Assembly (NCBI RefSeq): GCF_001417735.1
Contig: NZ_BBUZ01000031.1
Coordinates: forward strand, 204,701-268,700
Source of the DNA: Streptomyces sp. NBRC 110028
GTDB lineage: Bacteria > Actinomycetota > Actinomycetes > Streptomycetales > Streptomycetaceae
DNA length: 64,000 nucleotides
Direction of reading: 5' to 3'
The notes below the pieces were generated by a model. That model was given only the letters and a program-made list of their open reading frames with translations, did not search any database and was not told where the DNA came from. A program made the translations under genes and the position numbers. Every line of letters begins with the position of its first letter. Position 1 is the stretch's first letter. Shown here piece by piece: positions 10,304 through 18,375 of this stretch.

Positions 10304-10774
10304 ATGGGCGAGCAGGCCAGCGTGAAGTTCCCCCAAGAGGTCATCGACGAGTACGCGGCACTCGGCGTCGACCTCCTCGCGCTGTTCTCCGCGGGTCACC
10401 TCGGCACCCGCATGGGCGTGCAGATCCTCGAGGCCTCCGCGGAGCGAGTCGTGGGCACCATGCCCGTGGAGGGCAACACCCAGCCGTACGGGCTGCTGCA
10501 CGGCGGCGCCTCCGCCGTGCTGGCGGAAACCCTGGGCTCGGTCGGCTCGATGCTGCACGGCGGCAGCGGCCGGATCGCGGTGGGCGTCGACCTCAACTGC
10601 ACCCACCACCGCGGGGTGCGCTCCGGCCTGGTCACCGGCGTCGCCACGCCCGTCCACCGGGGGCGTTCGACCGCCACGTACGAGATCGTCATCAGCGACG
10701 AGCAGGACCGCCGGGTGTGCACCGCCCGGCTGACCTGCCTGCTGCGCGACGCGGAGGGGCTGCCCAAGCCGTAA
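10304..10774 (+). CDS. PaaI-like hotdog-fold thioesterase
   Basis: 156 residues from the ATG at 10304 (MGEQASVKFPQEVIDEYA), which has GGAG upstream and matches the compact size of the family; an in-frame ATG 26 codons earlier would add a non-conserved tail. The hotdog core is seen in YGLLHGGASAVLAETLGS, the helix-containing motif with the catalytic histidine and acidic residue, followed by GVDLNCTHHRGVRSGLVTG and a VCTARLTCLL strand. It would hydrolyse an acyl-CoA thioester; the acyl group cannot be predicted. It is followed by a strong terminator and appears monocistronic. Confidence 0.85.
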   Translation: MGEQASVKFPQEVIDEYAALGVDLLALFSAGHLGTRMGVQILEASAERVVGTMPVEGNTQPYGLLHGGASAVLAETLGSVGSMLHGGSGRIAVGVDLNCTHHRGVRSGLVTGVATPVHRGRSTATYEIVISDEQDRRVCTARLTCLLRDAEGLPKP

Positions 10775-10791
10775 CACCCCGCCCCACTCAG

Positions 10792-10829
10792 CAGAAGCGG
10801 CACCCCCGGATCCGGGGGTGCCGCTTCTG
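10792..10829 (+). terminator. Intrinsic terminator after the thioesterase gene
   Basis: A perfect 38-bp palindrome centred at 10810/10811 (GGCACCCCCGGA / TCCGGGGGTGCC core, AGAAGC / GCTTCT flanks) followed by TTTG. Very stable stem 18 bp after the thioesterase stop. Confidence 0.85.
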
Positions 10830-11292
10830 TTTGCACATCGCCCTGAGTACATGCGGCTGGAATTGCTCGCTCTATTTGTAACACTCCGTAATGCGCATGC
10901 AATCGAAGATCGGACACGCTCACTCGGTGACGTCATCCATGACGACCTCTCGCCGTCGCCGTGGGTACGCGTCTCCACGCTTCGTCCACACGTTCCTTCG
11001 ACTCCTTAGCGGAACTGCAGCTTCTCACTATCCGGACTTCACGGATCGCCCGTAAACACCCTCTTTGTCCATTCCGTTCCGCTACACCGATACAGGAACG
11101 TGATCTGGGTCATAACAAGACAGTCACATCATGGCCCGCACCTCTGCCCTCTGTTGCGCCCCGCGCTTACATTCACAGCCAGTGACGACCCCCGTCAGGT
11201 GTTCGCCAGCACCTGTACGGCTGTAACAGGTCCAGCGGCGCGGACACGGCGCCCCATCCCGAGGGGCGGCCGGGCCAGGGAAAGGATTCTTC
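10830..11292 (+). promoter_or_regulatory. 463-bp AT-richer leader/promoter region of the liv operon, with a Crp-like site
   Basis: This gene-free stretch is visibly less GC-rich than its surroundings and must contain the liv promoter(s). GTG-ATCTGG-GTCAT at 11100-11113 matches four of five downstream positions of the streptomycete Crp motif GTG(N6)GNCAC. No clear -35/-10 pair stands out, and no riboswitch fold is recognised. AAAGGA just upstream of 11293 serves as ribosome site for livJ. Confidence 0.35.
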
Positions 11293-12522
11293 GTGCGACA
11301 GCGTTCCTTGCTCATCCTGACGACCACGATCACCGCGGGAGCCCTCACCCTCAGCGCCTGCGGTTCGCGCGGCCAGACCGACAGCGGCGACAAGAACAAG
11401 AAGACCACCGTCGTCATCGGCGTCGACGCCCCCCTCACCGGCTCGCTGTCGGCACTCGGCCAGGGCATCAAGAACTCCGTGGACCTCGCCGCCAAGGTGG
11501 CCAACCAGCAGAAGGAGGTCCCCGGCGTCACCTTCAAGATCAAGTCCTATGACGACCAGGCGGTGCCGTCCTCCGGCAAGCAGAACGCCACCTCGATGGT
11601 GGACGAGGACGCCATCCTCGGCACGGTCGGCCCGCTGAACTCCGGCGTCGCCCAGTCCATGCAGGGCGTCTTCGCCAAGGCGGACCTGGCCGAGGTCTCC
11701 CCCGCCAACACCAACCCGGCGCTGAGCCAGGGCGACGCCTGGGCCTCGGGCAAGAAGTCCCGCCCGTTCAAGACCTACTTCCGCACCGCGACCACCGACA
11801 TCATCCAGGGCCGCTTCGCCGCGCAGTACTACTACAAGGACGCGAAGAAGCGGAAGGTCTTCGTCGTCGACGACAAGCAGACCTACGGCGCCGGACTCGC
11901 CAAGATCTTCGCCCAGGAGTTCAAGCGCCTCGGCGGCACGGTCGTCGGCACCGATCACCTCACCGTCAAGGAGACCGACTTCTCCGGCATCGCGGGCAAG
12001 GTCAGATCCTCCGGCGCCGACTCCGTCTACTTCGGCGGCCAGTACCCCGAGGGCGGACTGCTGTCCGACCAGATCAAGCAGGCCGGTGCGCAGGTCCCGG
12101 TGATGGGCGGCGACGGCATCTACGACCCCGCCTTCATCAAGGCGTCCGGCACCAGCAACGACGGCGACCTCGCGACCTCCGTCGGCTACCCCGTCGAAGA
12201 CCTGCCCTCCGCCAAGTCGTTCGTCAAGAACTACACGGCCCAGAAGTACCCGGACCCGTACGGGGCGTACGGCGGCTACTCCTACGACGCCGCCTGGGCC
12301 ATCATCCAGGCCGTCAAGGCCGTCGTCGCCGACAACGACGGCAAGCTCCCCGACAACGCCCGCGCCAAGGTCACCGAGGCACTGAACAAGGTCTCCTTCG
12401 ACGGCGTCACCGGCAAGGTCTCCTTCGACGGTTACGGCGACACCACCAACAAGCAGCTGACCGTCTACCAGGTGAAGAACGGCGTCTGGAAGGACGTGAC
12501 GAGCAGAACCTTCAAGGACTGA
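11293..12522 (+). CDS. livJ: Branched-chain amino acid ABC transporter, substrate-binding lipoprotein
   Basis: 409 residues from a GTG. The signal peptide ends in the lipobox TLSAC, so the mature protein starts at cysteine ~21 and is lipid-anchored outside the membrane. The type I periplasmic-binding fold follows: TTVVIGVDAPLTGSLSALGQ, a mid VGPLNSGVAQSMQGVF segment and the inter-lobe VFVVDDKQTYGAGLAK. It captures leucine/isoleucine/valine or related amino acids for the LivHMGF importer encoded directly downstream. A 14-bp hairpin separates it from livH, which probably lets this stoichiometrically abundant component accumulate in excess. Exact specificity is not visible. Confidence 0.93.
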   Translation: MRQRSLLILTTTITAGALTLSACGSRGQTDSGDKNKKTTVVIGVDAPLTGSLSALGQGIKNSVDLAAKVANQQKEVPGVTFKIKSYDDQAVPSSGKQNATSMVDEDAILGTVGPLNSGVAQSMQGVFAKADLAEVSPANTNPALSQGDAWASGKKSRPFKTYFRTATTDIIQGRFAAQYYYKDAKKRKVFVVDDKQTYGAGLAKIFAQEFKRLGGTVVGTDHLTVKETDFSGIAGKVRSSGADSVYFGGQYPEGGLLSDQIKQAGAQVPVMGGDGIYDPAFIKASGTSNDGDLATSVGYPVEDLPSAKSFVKNYTAQKYPDPYGAYGGYSYDAAWAIIQAVKAVVADNDGKLPDNARAKVTEALNKVSFDGVTGKVSFDGYGDTTNKQLTVYQVKNGVWKDVTSRTFKD

Positions 12523-12558
12523 TCCCAGGGCAACACCCCGCCCATCCACGCAAGACAA

Positions 12559-12592
12559 CCGCGCGAGGGCGCACACCGGCGCCCTCGCGCGG
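12559..12592 (+). terminator. Intercistronic hairpin between livJ and livH
   Basis: A perfect 14-bp stem, CCGCGCGAGGGCGC (12559-12572) / GCGCCCTCGCGCGG (12579-12592), with a 6-base loop. Placed just after the binding-protein gene, it is likely to act as a partial terminator or 3' mRNA stabiliser so that livJ is expressed above the permease genes. Confidence 0.65.
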
Positions 12593-12626
12593 CGTCATAT
12601 CCGACCCGCTCATCGGAGGCCCTGCG

Positions 12627-13559
12627 GTGCACGAACTGCCGCAAACGCTGGTCAACGGCCTGACCCTCGGCGCCCTCTACGGTCTGATCGCCATCGGGTA
12701 CACCATGGTCTACGGCATCGTCCAGCTCATCAACTTCGCCCACGGCGAGATCTTCATGATCGGGGGCTTCGGCGCCCTCACCGTCTATGTCTGGCTGCCC
12801 AGCGGCACCGCGCTCGCCCTGGCCCTGCCGCTCATGCTCATCGGCGGCATCCTCGCCTCGGTCGCCATCGCCACGGCCGCCGAACGCTTCGCCTACCGGC
12901 CCCTGCGCGGCGGCCCCCGGCTGGCGCCCCTGATCACCGCGATCGGCCTGTCCATCGCACTCCAGCAGGCCGTCTGGGCCTTCTACCCCGACGCGAAGAA
13001 GGCCCGCAGCTTCCCCCAGTTCGAGGGCAGCTCATTCGAGATCACCGGCAGCCTGCACATCCAGCGCGGCGACGCGTTCCTGCTCATAGCCGCCCCGCTG
13101 TGCATGCTCGCCCTGGGGCTGTTCGTCTCCAGGAGCCGGGCCGGGCGCGCCATGCAGGCCACCGCGCAGGACCCCGACACCGCCAAGCTGATGGGCATCA
13201 ACACCGACCGCATCATCGTGATGGCCTTCGCCATCGGCGGCGCGTTCGCCGCCGTCGCCGCCCTCTCCCACGGCCTGAAGTACGGCCAGATCAACTTCGA
13301 GATGGGCTTCATCGCCGGACTCAAGGCCTTCACCGCCGCCGTCCTCGGCGGCATCGGCAACATCTACGGCGCCATGCTCGGCGGCGTCGTCCTCGGCATC
13401 GCCGAGGCCCTGGCCATCAAATACATCCAGGACATCCCCGGAATGGACCAACTCGGCGGCGGGGCCTGGAAGGACGTCTGGGCCTTCACCCTGCTCATCG
13501 TCGTCCTGCTGGTCAGACCCCAGGGGCTGCTCGGCGAACGCGTAGCGGACCGGGCCTGA
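12627..13559 (+). CDS. livH: Branched-chain amino acid ABC transporter permease LivH
   Basis: 310 residues from a GTG preceded by CGGAGG. A polytopic membrane protein with about eight hydrophobic segments and the LivH signatures LVNGLTLGALYGLIAIGYTM and VQLINFAHGEIFMIG near the N-terminus. The cytoplasmic coupling segment RAMQATAQDPDTAKLMGINTD contacts the ATPases. The C-terminal AAVLGGIGNIYGAMLGGVVLG repeat is typical. It forms the transmembrane pore together with LivM, which starts 13 bp downstream. Confidence 0.95.
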   Translation: MHELPQTLVNGLTLGALYGLIAIGYTMVYGIVQLINFAHGEIFMIGGFGALTVYVWLPSGTALALALPLMLIGGILASVAIATAAERFAYRPLRGGPRLAPLITAIGLSIALQQAVWAFYPDAKKARSFPQFEGSSFEITGSLHIQRGDAFLLIAAPLCMLALGLFVSRSRAGRAMQATAQDPDTAKLMGINTDRIIVMAFAIGGAFAAVAALSHGLKYGQINFEMGFIAGLKAFTAAVLGGIGNIYGAMLGGVVLGIAEALAIKYIQDIPGMDQLGGGAWKDVWAFTLLIVVLLVRPQGLLGERVADRA

Positions 13560-13572
13560 AGGGAGTGAACCG

Positions 13573-15309
13573 ATGACCACCGACCTCGGCACGACCGCGG
13601 CGAGCACCCCGGCCCCGCGCACCACCACGCTCCGGGCGCTCACCGCGGCCGGCGGCCTCGCCGCCATGGCCTCCACCTTCCTCGCCTGGACCTGGACCTC
13701 CGACTTCCCCGGCGACCTCACCGTCTACGGCTACCCCGGCGGCCTCCAGGTCCTCACCCTCGTCCTGGGCCTGGCCACCCTGCTGTTCGCACTCGCCGCC
13801 CTGGACGTCCGGGGCTTGCGCTGGCTCACCCCCGCCGGCTCCACCCGGGCCCTGCGGCTACTGGCCCTCGGCACCTTCGCCACCACCTGGTTCACCCTCA
13901 TCGCCATCGCCGTCGACCAAGGCGGCCTGGTCAACCTGGAACCGGGCGGCTGGGCCGCCGCCGTCGCCTCGGCCGCGCCCGTCGCCACCGCGTATCTGCT
14001 CACCGACGACACCCGGCCCGTCCGCCGCCCCCGGCAGCTCCCCTCCTGGGCCGACATCCTCATCATCGCGGCCGTCTTCACCCTCGGCCTCTACGTCGTC
14101 AACTACGGCATCCAGACCGACGAGAACAACCCCGAACCGTTCCTCGGCTACCTCATCGCGCTCTGCTTCGCCACCACCGCGCTCCTCAAAGCCGGACTCA
14201 TCACCCGGCTCAGCGGACTCACCAGCGCCTACCGCTCCCTCACCCTGGTCGCGGCCCTGGTCACCGCGCTGGTCTTCCCCTTCACCCAGGACAAGGCCAG
14301 CTACACCGAACTCGGCGTCAACATCGCCATCTTCGCGACCGTCGCCCTCGGCCTGAACATCGTCGTCGGACTCGCCGGACTCCTCGACCTCGGCTACGTC
14401 GCCTTCCTCGGCGTCGGCGCCTACACCGCCGCCCTGGTCTCCGGAACCGCCGCCTCCACCATCCACGTCACCTTCCCGTTCTGGGCCGCCATGCTCGCCG
14501 GGGCCGCGGTCTCCCTCATCTTCGGCGTCGTCATCGGCGCCCCCACCCTGCGGCTGCGCGGCGACTACCTCGCCATCGTCACCCTCGGCTTCGGAGAGAT
14601 CTTCCGCATCGCCGTCAGCAACCTCGACGGCACCTCGGGCCCCTCCGTCACCAACGGCCCCAACGGCGTCCCCAACATCCCGGCCCTGGAGATCTTCGGC
14701 TTCAACTTCGACGACGACCACAGCTTCGCCGGACTCACCCTCGACTCCAACAGCAACTACTACCTGCTGATGCTGCTCGTCACCGTCATCGTCGTCCTCA
14801 TCTTCAGCCGGGCCGGAAACTCCCGCATCGGCCGCGCCTGGGTCGCCATCCGCGAGGACGAGACCGCCGCCACCGCCATGGGCATCAACGGCTTCCGCGT
14901 CAAGCTCATCGCCTTCGCCCTCGGCGCCACCCTCGCCGGAGTCGCCGGCACCATCTGGGCCCACGTCCAGACCACCGTCGTCCCCGAGCAGTACGTCTTC
15001 GCCGGGCCCGTCCCGCCCAACTCCACCTTCCTGCTCGCCGCCGTCATCCTCGGCGGCATGGGCACCATCGGCGGCCCCCTGCTGGGCGCGGCCCTGCTCT
15101 TCCTCATCCCCGAGAAGCTGGAATTCCTCCAGGACTACCAGCTCCTCGCCTTCGGCATCGCGCTCATCCTGCTGATGCGCTTCCGCCCCGAAGGGATCAT
15201 CCCCAACCGGCGGCAGCAGCTCGAATACCACGAGACGGGACAGCTCGACGTGCCCGACCAGACCGCCCTCAGCGGCAGCGCCGTCGGCGTCACCAAGGCG
15301 GAGGCATGA
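13573..15309 (+). CDS. livM: Branched-chain amino acid ABC transporter permease LivM, long N-terminal extension
   Basis: 578 residues. The last ~340 residues are the LivM permease (ALGLNIVVGLAGLLDLGYVAFLGVGAYTAA, then LRLRGDYLAIVTLGFGEIFR, RAWVAIREDETAATAMGIN coupling loop, and AVILGGMGTIGGPLLGAAL). About 210-230 N-terminal residues form extra hydrophobic segments not found in the short enterobacterial LivM; such extended forms are common in actinobacteria. GGGAG precedes the ATG. The stop overlaps the ATG of livG (ATGA), indicating coupled translation. Confidence 0.94.
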   Translation: MTTDLGTTAASTPAPRTTTLRALTAAGGLAAMASTFLAWTWTSDFPGDLTVYGYPGGLQVLTLVLGLATLLFALAALDVRGLRWLTPAGSTRALRLLALGTFATTWFTLIAIAVDQGGLVNLEPGGWAAAVASAAPVATAYLLTDDTRPVRRPRQLPSWADILIIAAVFTLGLYVVNYGIQTDENNPEPFLGYLIALCFATTALLKAGLITRLSGLTSAYRSLTLVAALVTALVFPFTQDKASYTELGVNIAIFATVALGLNIVVGLAGLLDLGYVAFLGVGAYTAALVSGTAASTIHVTFPFWAAMLAGAAVSLIFGVVIGAPTLRLRGDYLAIVTLGFGEIFRIAVSNLDGTSGPSVTNGPNGVPNIPALEIFGFNFDDDHSFAGLTLDSNSNYYLLMLLVTVIVVLIFSRAGNSRIGRAWVAIREDETAATAMGINGFRVKLIAFALGATLAGVAGTIWAHVQTTVVPEQYVFAGPVPPNSTFLLAAVILGGMGTIGGPLLGAALLFLIPEKLEFLQDYQLLAFGIALILLMRFRPEGIIPNRRQQLEYHETGQLDVPDQTALSGSAVGVTKAEA

Positions 15310-16174
15310 CAGACATGACCACGACCACCGTGGCGCAGGCCGCCCCCGTCCTCACCGCGACCGGCGTCACCATGCGCTTCGGCGGCCTCACCGCCGTACG
15401 CTCCGTCGACCTCGACGTCCACCCCAGCGAGATCGTCGGCCTCATCGGCCCCAACGGCGCGGGCAAGACCACCTTCTTCAACTGCCTCACCGGCCTCTAC
15501 GTCCCCACCGAGGGCCGCGTCTCCTACCGGGGCACCGTCCTGCCGCCCAAACCCCATCTGGTCACCCAGGCCGGCATCGCCCGCACCTTCCAGAACATCC
15601 GCCTCTTCGCCAACATGACCGTCCTGGAAAACGTCCTGGTCGGCCGGCACACCCGCACCAAGGAAGGACTGTGGTCCGCCCTCCTGCGCGGCCCCGGCTT
15701 CACACGCGCCGAAGCCGCCTCCAAGGCCCGTGCCATGGAACTCCTGGAGTTCACCGGCCTCGCCGCCAAGGCCGACCACCTCTCCCGCAACCTCCCCTAC
15801 GGCGAACAGCGCAAGCTGGAGATCGCCCGCGCCCTGGCCAGCGACCCAGGACTGCTGCTCCTCGACGAGCCGACCGCGGGCATGAACCCCCAGGAGACCC
15901 GGGTCACCGAGGAACTCGTCTTCGCCATCCGCGACACCGGCACCGCCGTCCTCGTCATCGAGCACGACATGCGCTTCATCTTCCACCTGTGCGACCGGGT
16001 CGCGGTACTCGTCCAGGGCCAGAAGCTGATCGAGGGCACCTCCGACGTCGTCCAGCGCGACGAACGCGTCATCGCCGCCTACCTCGGCACCCCCTTCGAA
16101 GGCGAACCCGGCGCCGAGGAGGCCGCGGCGGTCGAGGCGGCCGAGGGCCACCACGTACGGACGGAGGACGGACA

Positions 16175-16178
<4 letters not shown>
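15306..16178 (+). CDS. livG: Branched-chain amino acid ABC transporter ATPase LivG
   Basis: 290 residues, starting inside the livM stop. The ATPase has Walker A GPNGAGKTTFF, the LivG-type RTFQNIRLF and NVLVGRH segments, signature region NLPYGEQRKLEIARAL, and Walker B LLLLDEPTAGMNPQE with the H-loop IEHDM. The signature motif is the LivG variant (YGEQRK rather than SGGQ). It powers uptake with LivF. A ~30-residue acidic/alanine-rich tail follows the fold. Confidence 0.95.
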
Positions 16179-16891
<713 letters not shown>

Positions 16892-16906
16892 GGAGTACAC
16901 AGCCCG

Positions 16907-16943
16907 AGGTCCTGTCCGCACCGCCGTGGTACGGGCAGGACCT
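16907..16943. terminator. Bidirectional hairpin between livF and the small membrane gene
   Basis: AGGTCCTGTCCG (16907-16918) pairs with CGGGCAGGACCT (16932-16943), with one G-T pair and a 13-base loop. It separates two convergent genes and can end both transcripts. Confidence 0.75.
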
Positions 16944-16957
16944 CCGCCGTCACCGGC

Positions 16958-17152
16958 TCAGACCACGCCGGCCACGTGATACATCGCGTAGAGGATGGCC
17001 GGCAGAACGCCGACCAGCGTCCCAAGGGCAATGATCACCCCGGGCAGACGCCGTGCCGCCCGCAACACCCTGGCCAGATAGCCCACCAAAACGAAAAAGG
17101 CCAAGATCACCACGACCCCGGCCAGCAGCCACACCACAGAACCCGCGTACAC
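16958..17152 (-). CDS. Small two-helix membrane protein (64 aa), unknown function
   Basis: 64 residues from a GTG with a strong AAGGAG ribosome site 11 bases upstream. Two hydrophobic segments, VVWLLAGVVVILAFFVLVGYLA (about 6-27) and PGVIIALGTLVGVLPAILYAM (about 37-57), are joined by a basic loop RVLRAARR, so a hairpin with the loop in the cytoplasm is likely. I do not recognise a family. It is divergent from the SARP genes 426 bp away and carries SARP-like direct repeats in its upstream region, so it may belong to the same accessory unit. Confidence 0.65.
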   Translation of the reverse strand: MYAGSVVWLLAGVVVILAFFVLVGYLARVLRAARRLPGVIIALGTLVGVLPAILYAMYHVAGVV

Positions 17153-17292
17153 GGCAGCACTCTCCTTCGACTATGCCTAGTCCAGCTCGGCCCTCCGCGC
17201 ACGTGGAAGAAGACTCCACACAGGCCTTGGTAGGAGGCCCGGATCGCTGCGATCGCACGGCGAGTCAGAAATGACGGTAGCCGAAGTAGCCT

Positions 17293-17310
17293 GAGTTAGG
17301 CCAGAGTTAG
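17293..17310. promoter_or_regulatory. Heptamer direct repeats GAGTTAG with 11-bp period
   Basis: GAGTTAG at 17293-17299 and again at 17304-17310, separated by 4 bp. Tandem heptamers at an 11-bp period are the typical target layout of SARP proteins, and this site lies between the small membrane gene and the SARP gene. Binding is inferred, not shown. The next 11-bp steps on the minus strand contain weaker CTACTTC / CTACCGT-like sequences. Confidence 0.4.
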
Positions 17311-17325
17311 CGAGAAAGCACGACA

Positions 17326-17366
17326 AGGCAGGGCTCCCGGGCTACCACCCCCGGAAGGCCCTGCCT
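17326..17366. terminator. Hairpin in the SARP upstream region
   Basis: AGGCAGGGC (17326-17334) pairs with GCCCTGCCT (17358-17366); an inner CCCGG/CCGGG-like pairing extends the stem. It may insulate the SARP promoter from upstream transcription or act as an attenuator. The rest of 17153-17577 contains no gene I can support. Confidence 0.5.
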
Positions 17367-17431
17367 GAACGCACGCTGGACTAGGCAAGTCGTCAGTGCG
17401 CCGTTAGACCAGAGTGCCCTCGCTTTGTGGA

Positions 17432-17563
17432 CGATTGATGAACGCTCAGACGCGACAGCATCTTCCGCGCTCCCCTCCACTCGCCCTCTGTTTACGCTCT
17501 GAATCTGCTCTGCACTCACTTAACGCCGACTAAGTGTACTGCTAGGCTGGCCTTCATCAATCG
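17432..17563. repeat. Perfect 11-bp inverted repeat flanking the SARP promoter
   Basis: CGATTGATGAA at 17432-17442 and TTCATCAATCG at 17553-17563 are exact complements 110 bp apart. The right arm covers the predicted transcription start and lies 14 bp before the GTG. Such paired operator half-sites could allow looping or autoregulation. Confidence 0.55.
17520..17548 (+). promoter_or_regulatory. Predicted promoter of the SARP operon
   Basis: TTAACG (17520-17525) and TAGGCT (17543-17548) are separated by 17 bp; the -10 fits the streptomycete TAGnnT pattern and the -35 matches TTGACA at four of six positions. The start would be near 17555, giving a leader of about 23 nt with AAGAGGAA as ribosome site. 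Confidence 0.5.
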
Positions 17564-17577
17564 CCAATCAAGAGGAA

Positions 17578-18375
17578 GTGAAGGCGATTTCACTCCGCTT
17601 CGGACTCCTGGGACCGGTGGAGGCACACCACGACGGCGCCCCCCTCACCATCGGCCCCCCTCAGCGCCGCGCCGTCCTCGCCGTCCTCCTCCTGTCACCA
17701 CGCCAGGCCGTCACCGTCGCCACTCTCCGCGAGCGCATCTGGACCAGCACCCCTCCGGCCTCCGCCACCCAGGCGCTGCATGTGCACATCCACCATCTGC
17801 GCCAGATGCTCCGGCAGCCCATGCCCGACAGCGGACCGACCCGCCTGGTCACCCACCCCGGCCACCCCCCGGACCAGGTGAGCTACGTCCTGCACACCGC
17901 CCCGGACGCCGTCGACGTGACCGGCTTCCGCGCCCTGCTGGACGACGGCGAAACCGCCCAGCACGCCGGCGACGCTCGCACCGCCCTCACGCACTACGCC
18001 ACCGCGCTGAAGCTGTGGCGCGGCCAGCCGCTCGCCGGCCTCCAGCCCTCCCCGTACATCCTGAGCACCCGCCAAGCGCTCGCCGAGATCCGGCTCGACC
18101 TCGGCAAACGCCACGCCGCCAGCCTGCTGGAACTCGGCTCCGCCGCCCGGGCCATCGCCGAACTCCAGGACCTCCGCACCCAGTACCCGGGCGACGAGAG
18201 CCTCGTCGTCCTCCTCGCCCGCGCCCTGTGCCGCACCGGAGCGGAAACCCGCGCCCTGCGGCTCGTCACCGACGAACTCGCCCGCTGCGAACGCGAATAC
18301 GGACTACGCCCCGCCGCCCTGCTCCACCAACGGAACGCCATCGTCCAGGGCACCGGGACCGGAGCGGCCTCATGA
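17578..18375 (+). CDS. Stand-alone SARP-family transcriptional activator (DNA-binding + BTAD)
   Basis: 265 residues from a GTG with AAGAGGAA upstream. Residues ~5-105 form the OmpR-type winged helix (FGLLGPVEAHHDGAPLTIG, PQRRAVLAVLLLSP, ATLRERIWTSTPPASATQALHVHIHHLRQML) and ~110-255 the bacterial transcriptional activation domain with helical repeats (GFRALLDDGETAQHAGD, LKLWRGQPLAGL, RALCRTGAETRALRLVTDEL). SARPs bind tandem heptamer repeats and recruit RNA polymerase, usually to antibiotic genes. The stop overlaps the ATG of the next regulator, so the two are made together. No biosynthetic genes are adjacent; the target is unknown. Confidence 0.88.
   Translation: MKAISLRFGLLGPVEAHHDGAPLTIGPPQRRAVLAVLLLSPRQAVTVATLRERIWTSTPPASATQALHVHIHHLRQMLRQPMPDSGPTRLVTHPGHPPDQVSYVLHTAPDAVDVTGFRALLDDGETAQHAGDARTALTHYATALKLWRGQPLAGLQPSPYILSTRQALAEIRLDLGKRHAASLLELGSAARAIAELQDLRTQYPGDESLVVLLARALCRTGAETRALRLVTDELARCEREYGLRPAALLHQRNAIVQGTGTGAAS

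Noticed and set aside
10830..11292. Riboswitch upstream of livJ
   Set aside because: No recognisable aptamer core or terminator/antiterminator pair was seen; only weak regulatory motifs.
17307..17519. A 70-codon minus-strand frame upstream of the SARP gene
   Set aside because: No ribosome site or conserved sequence; it overlaps the hairpin and promoter region.
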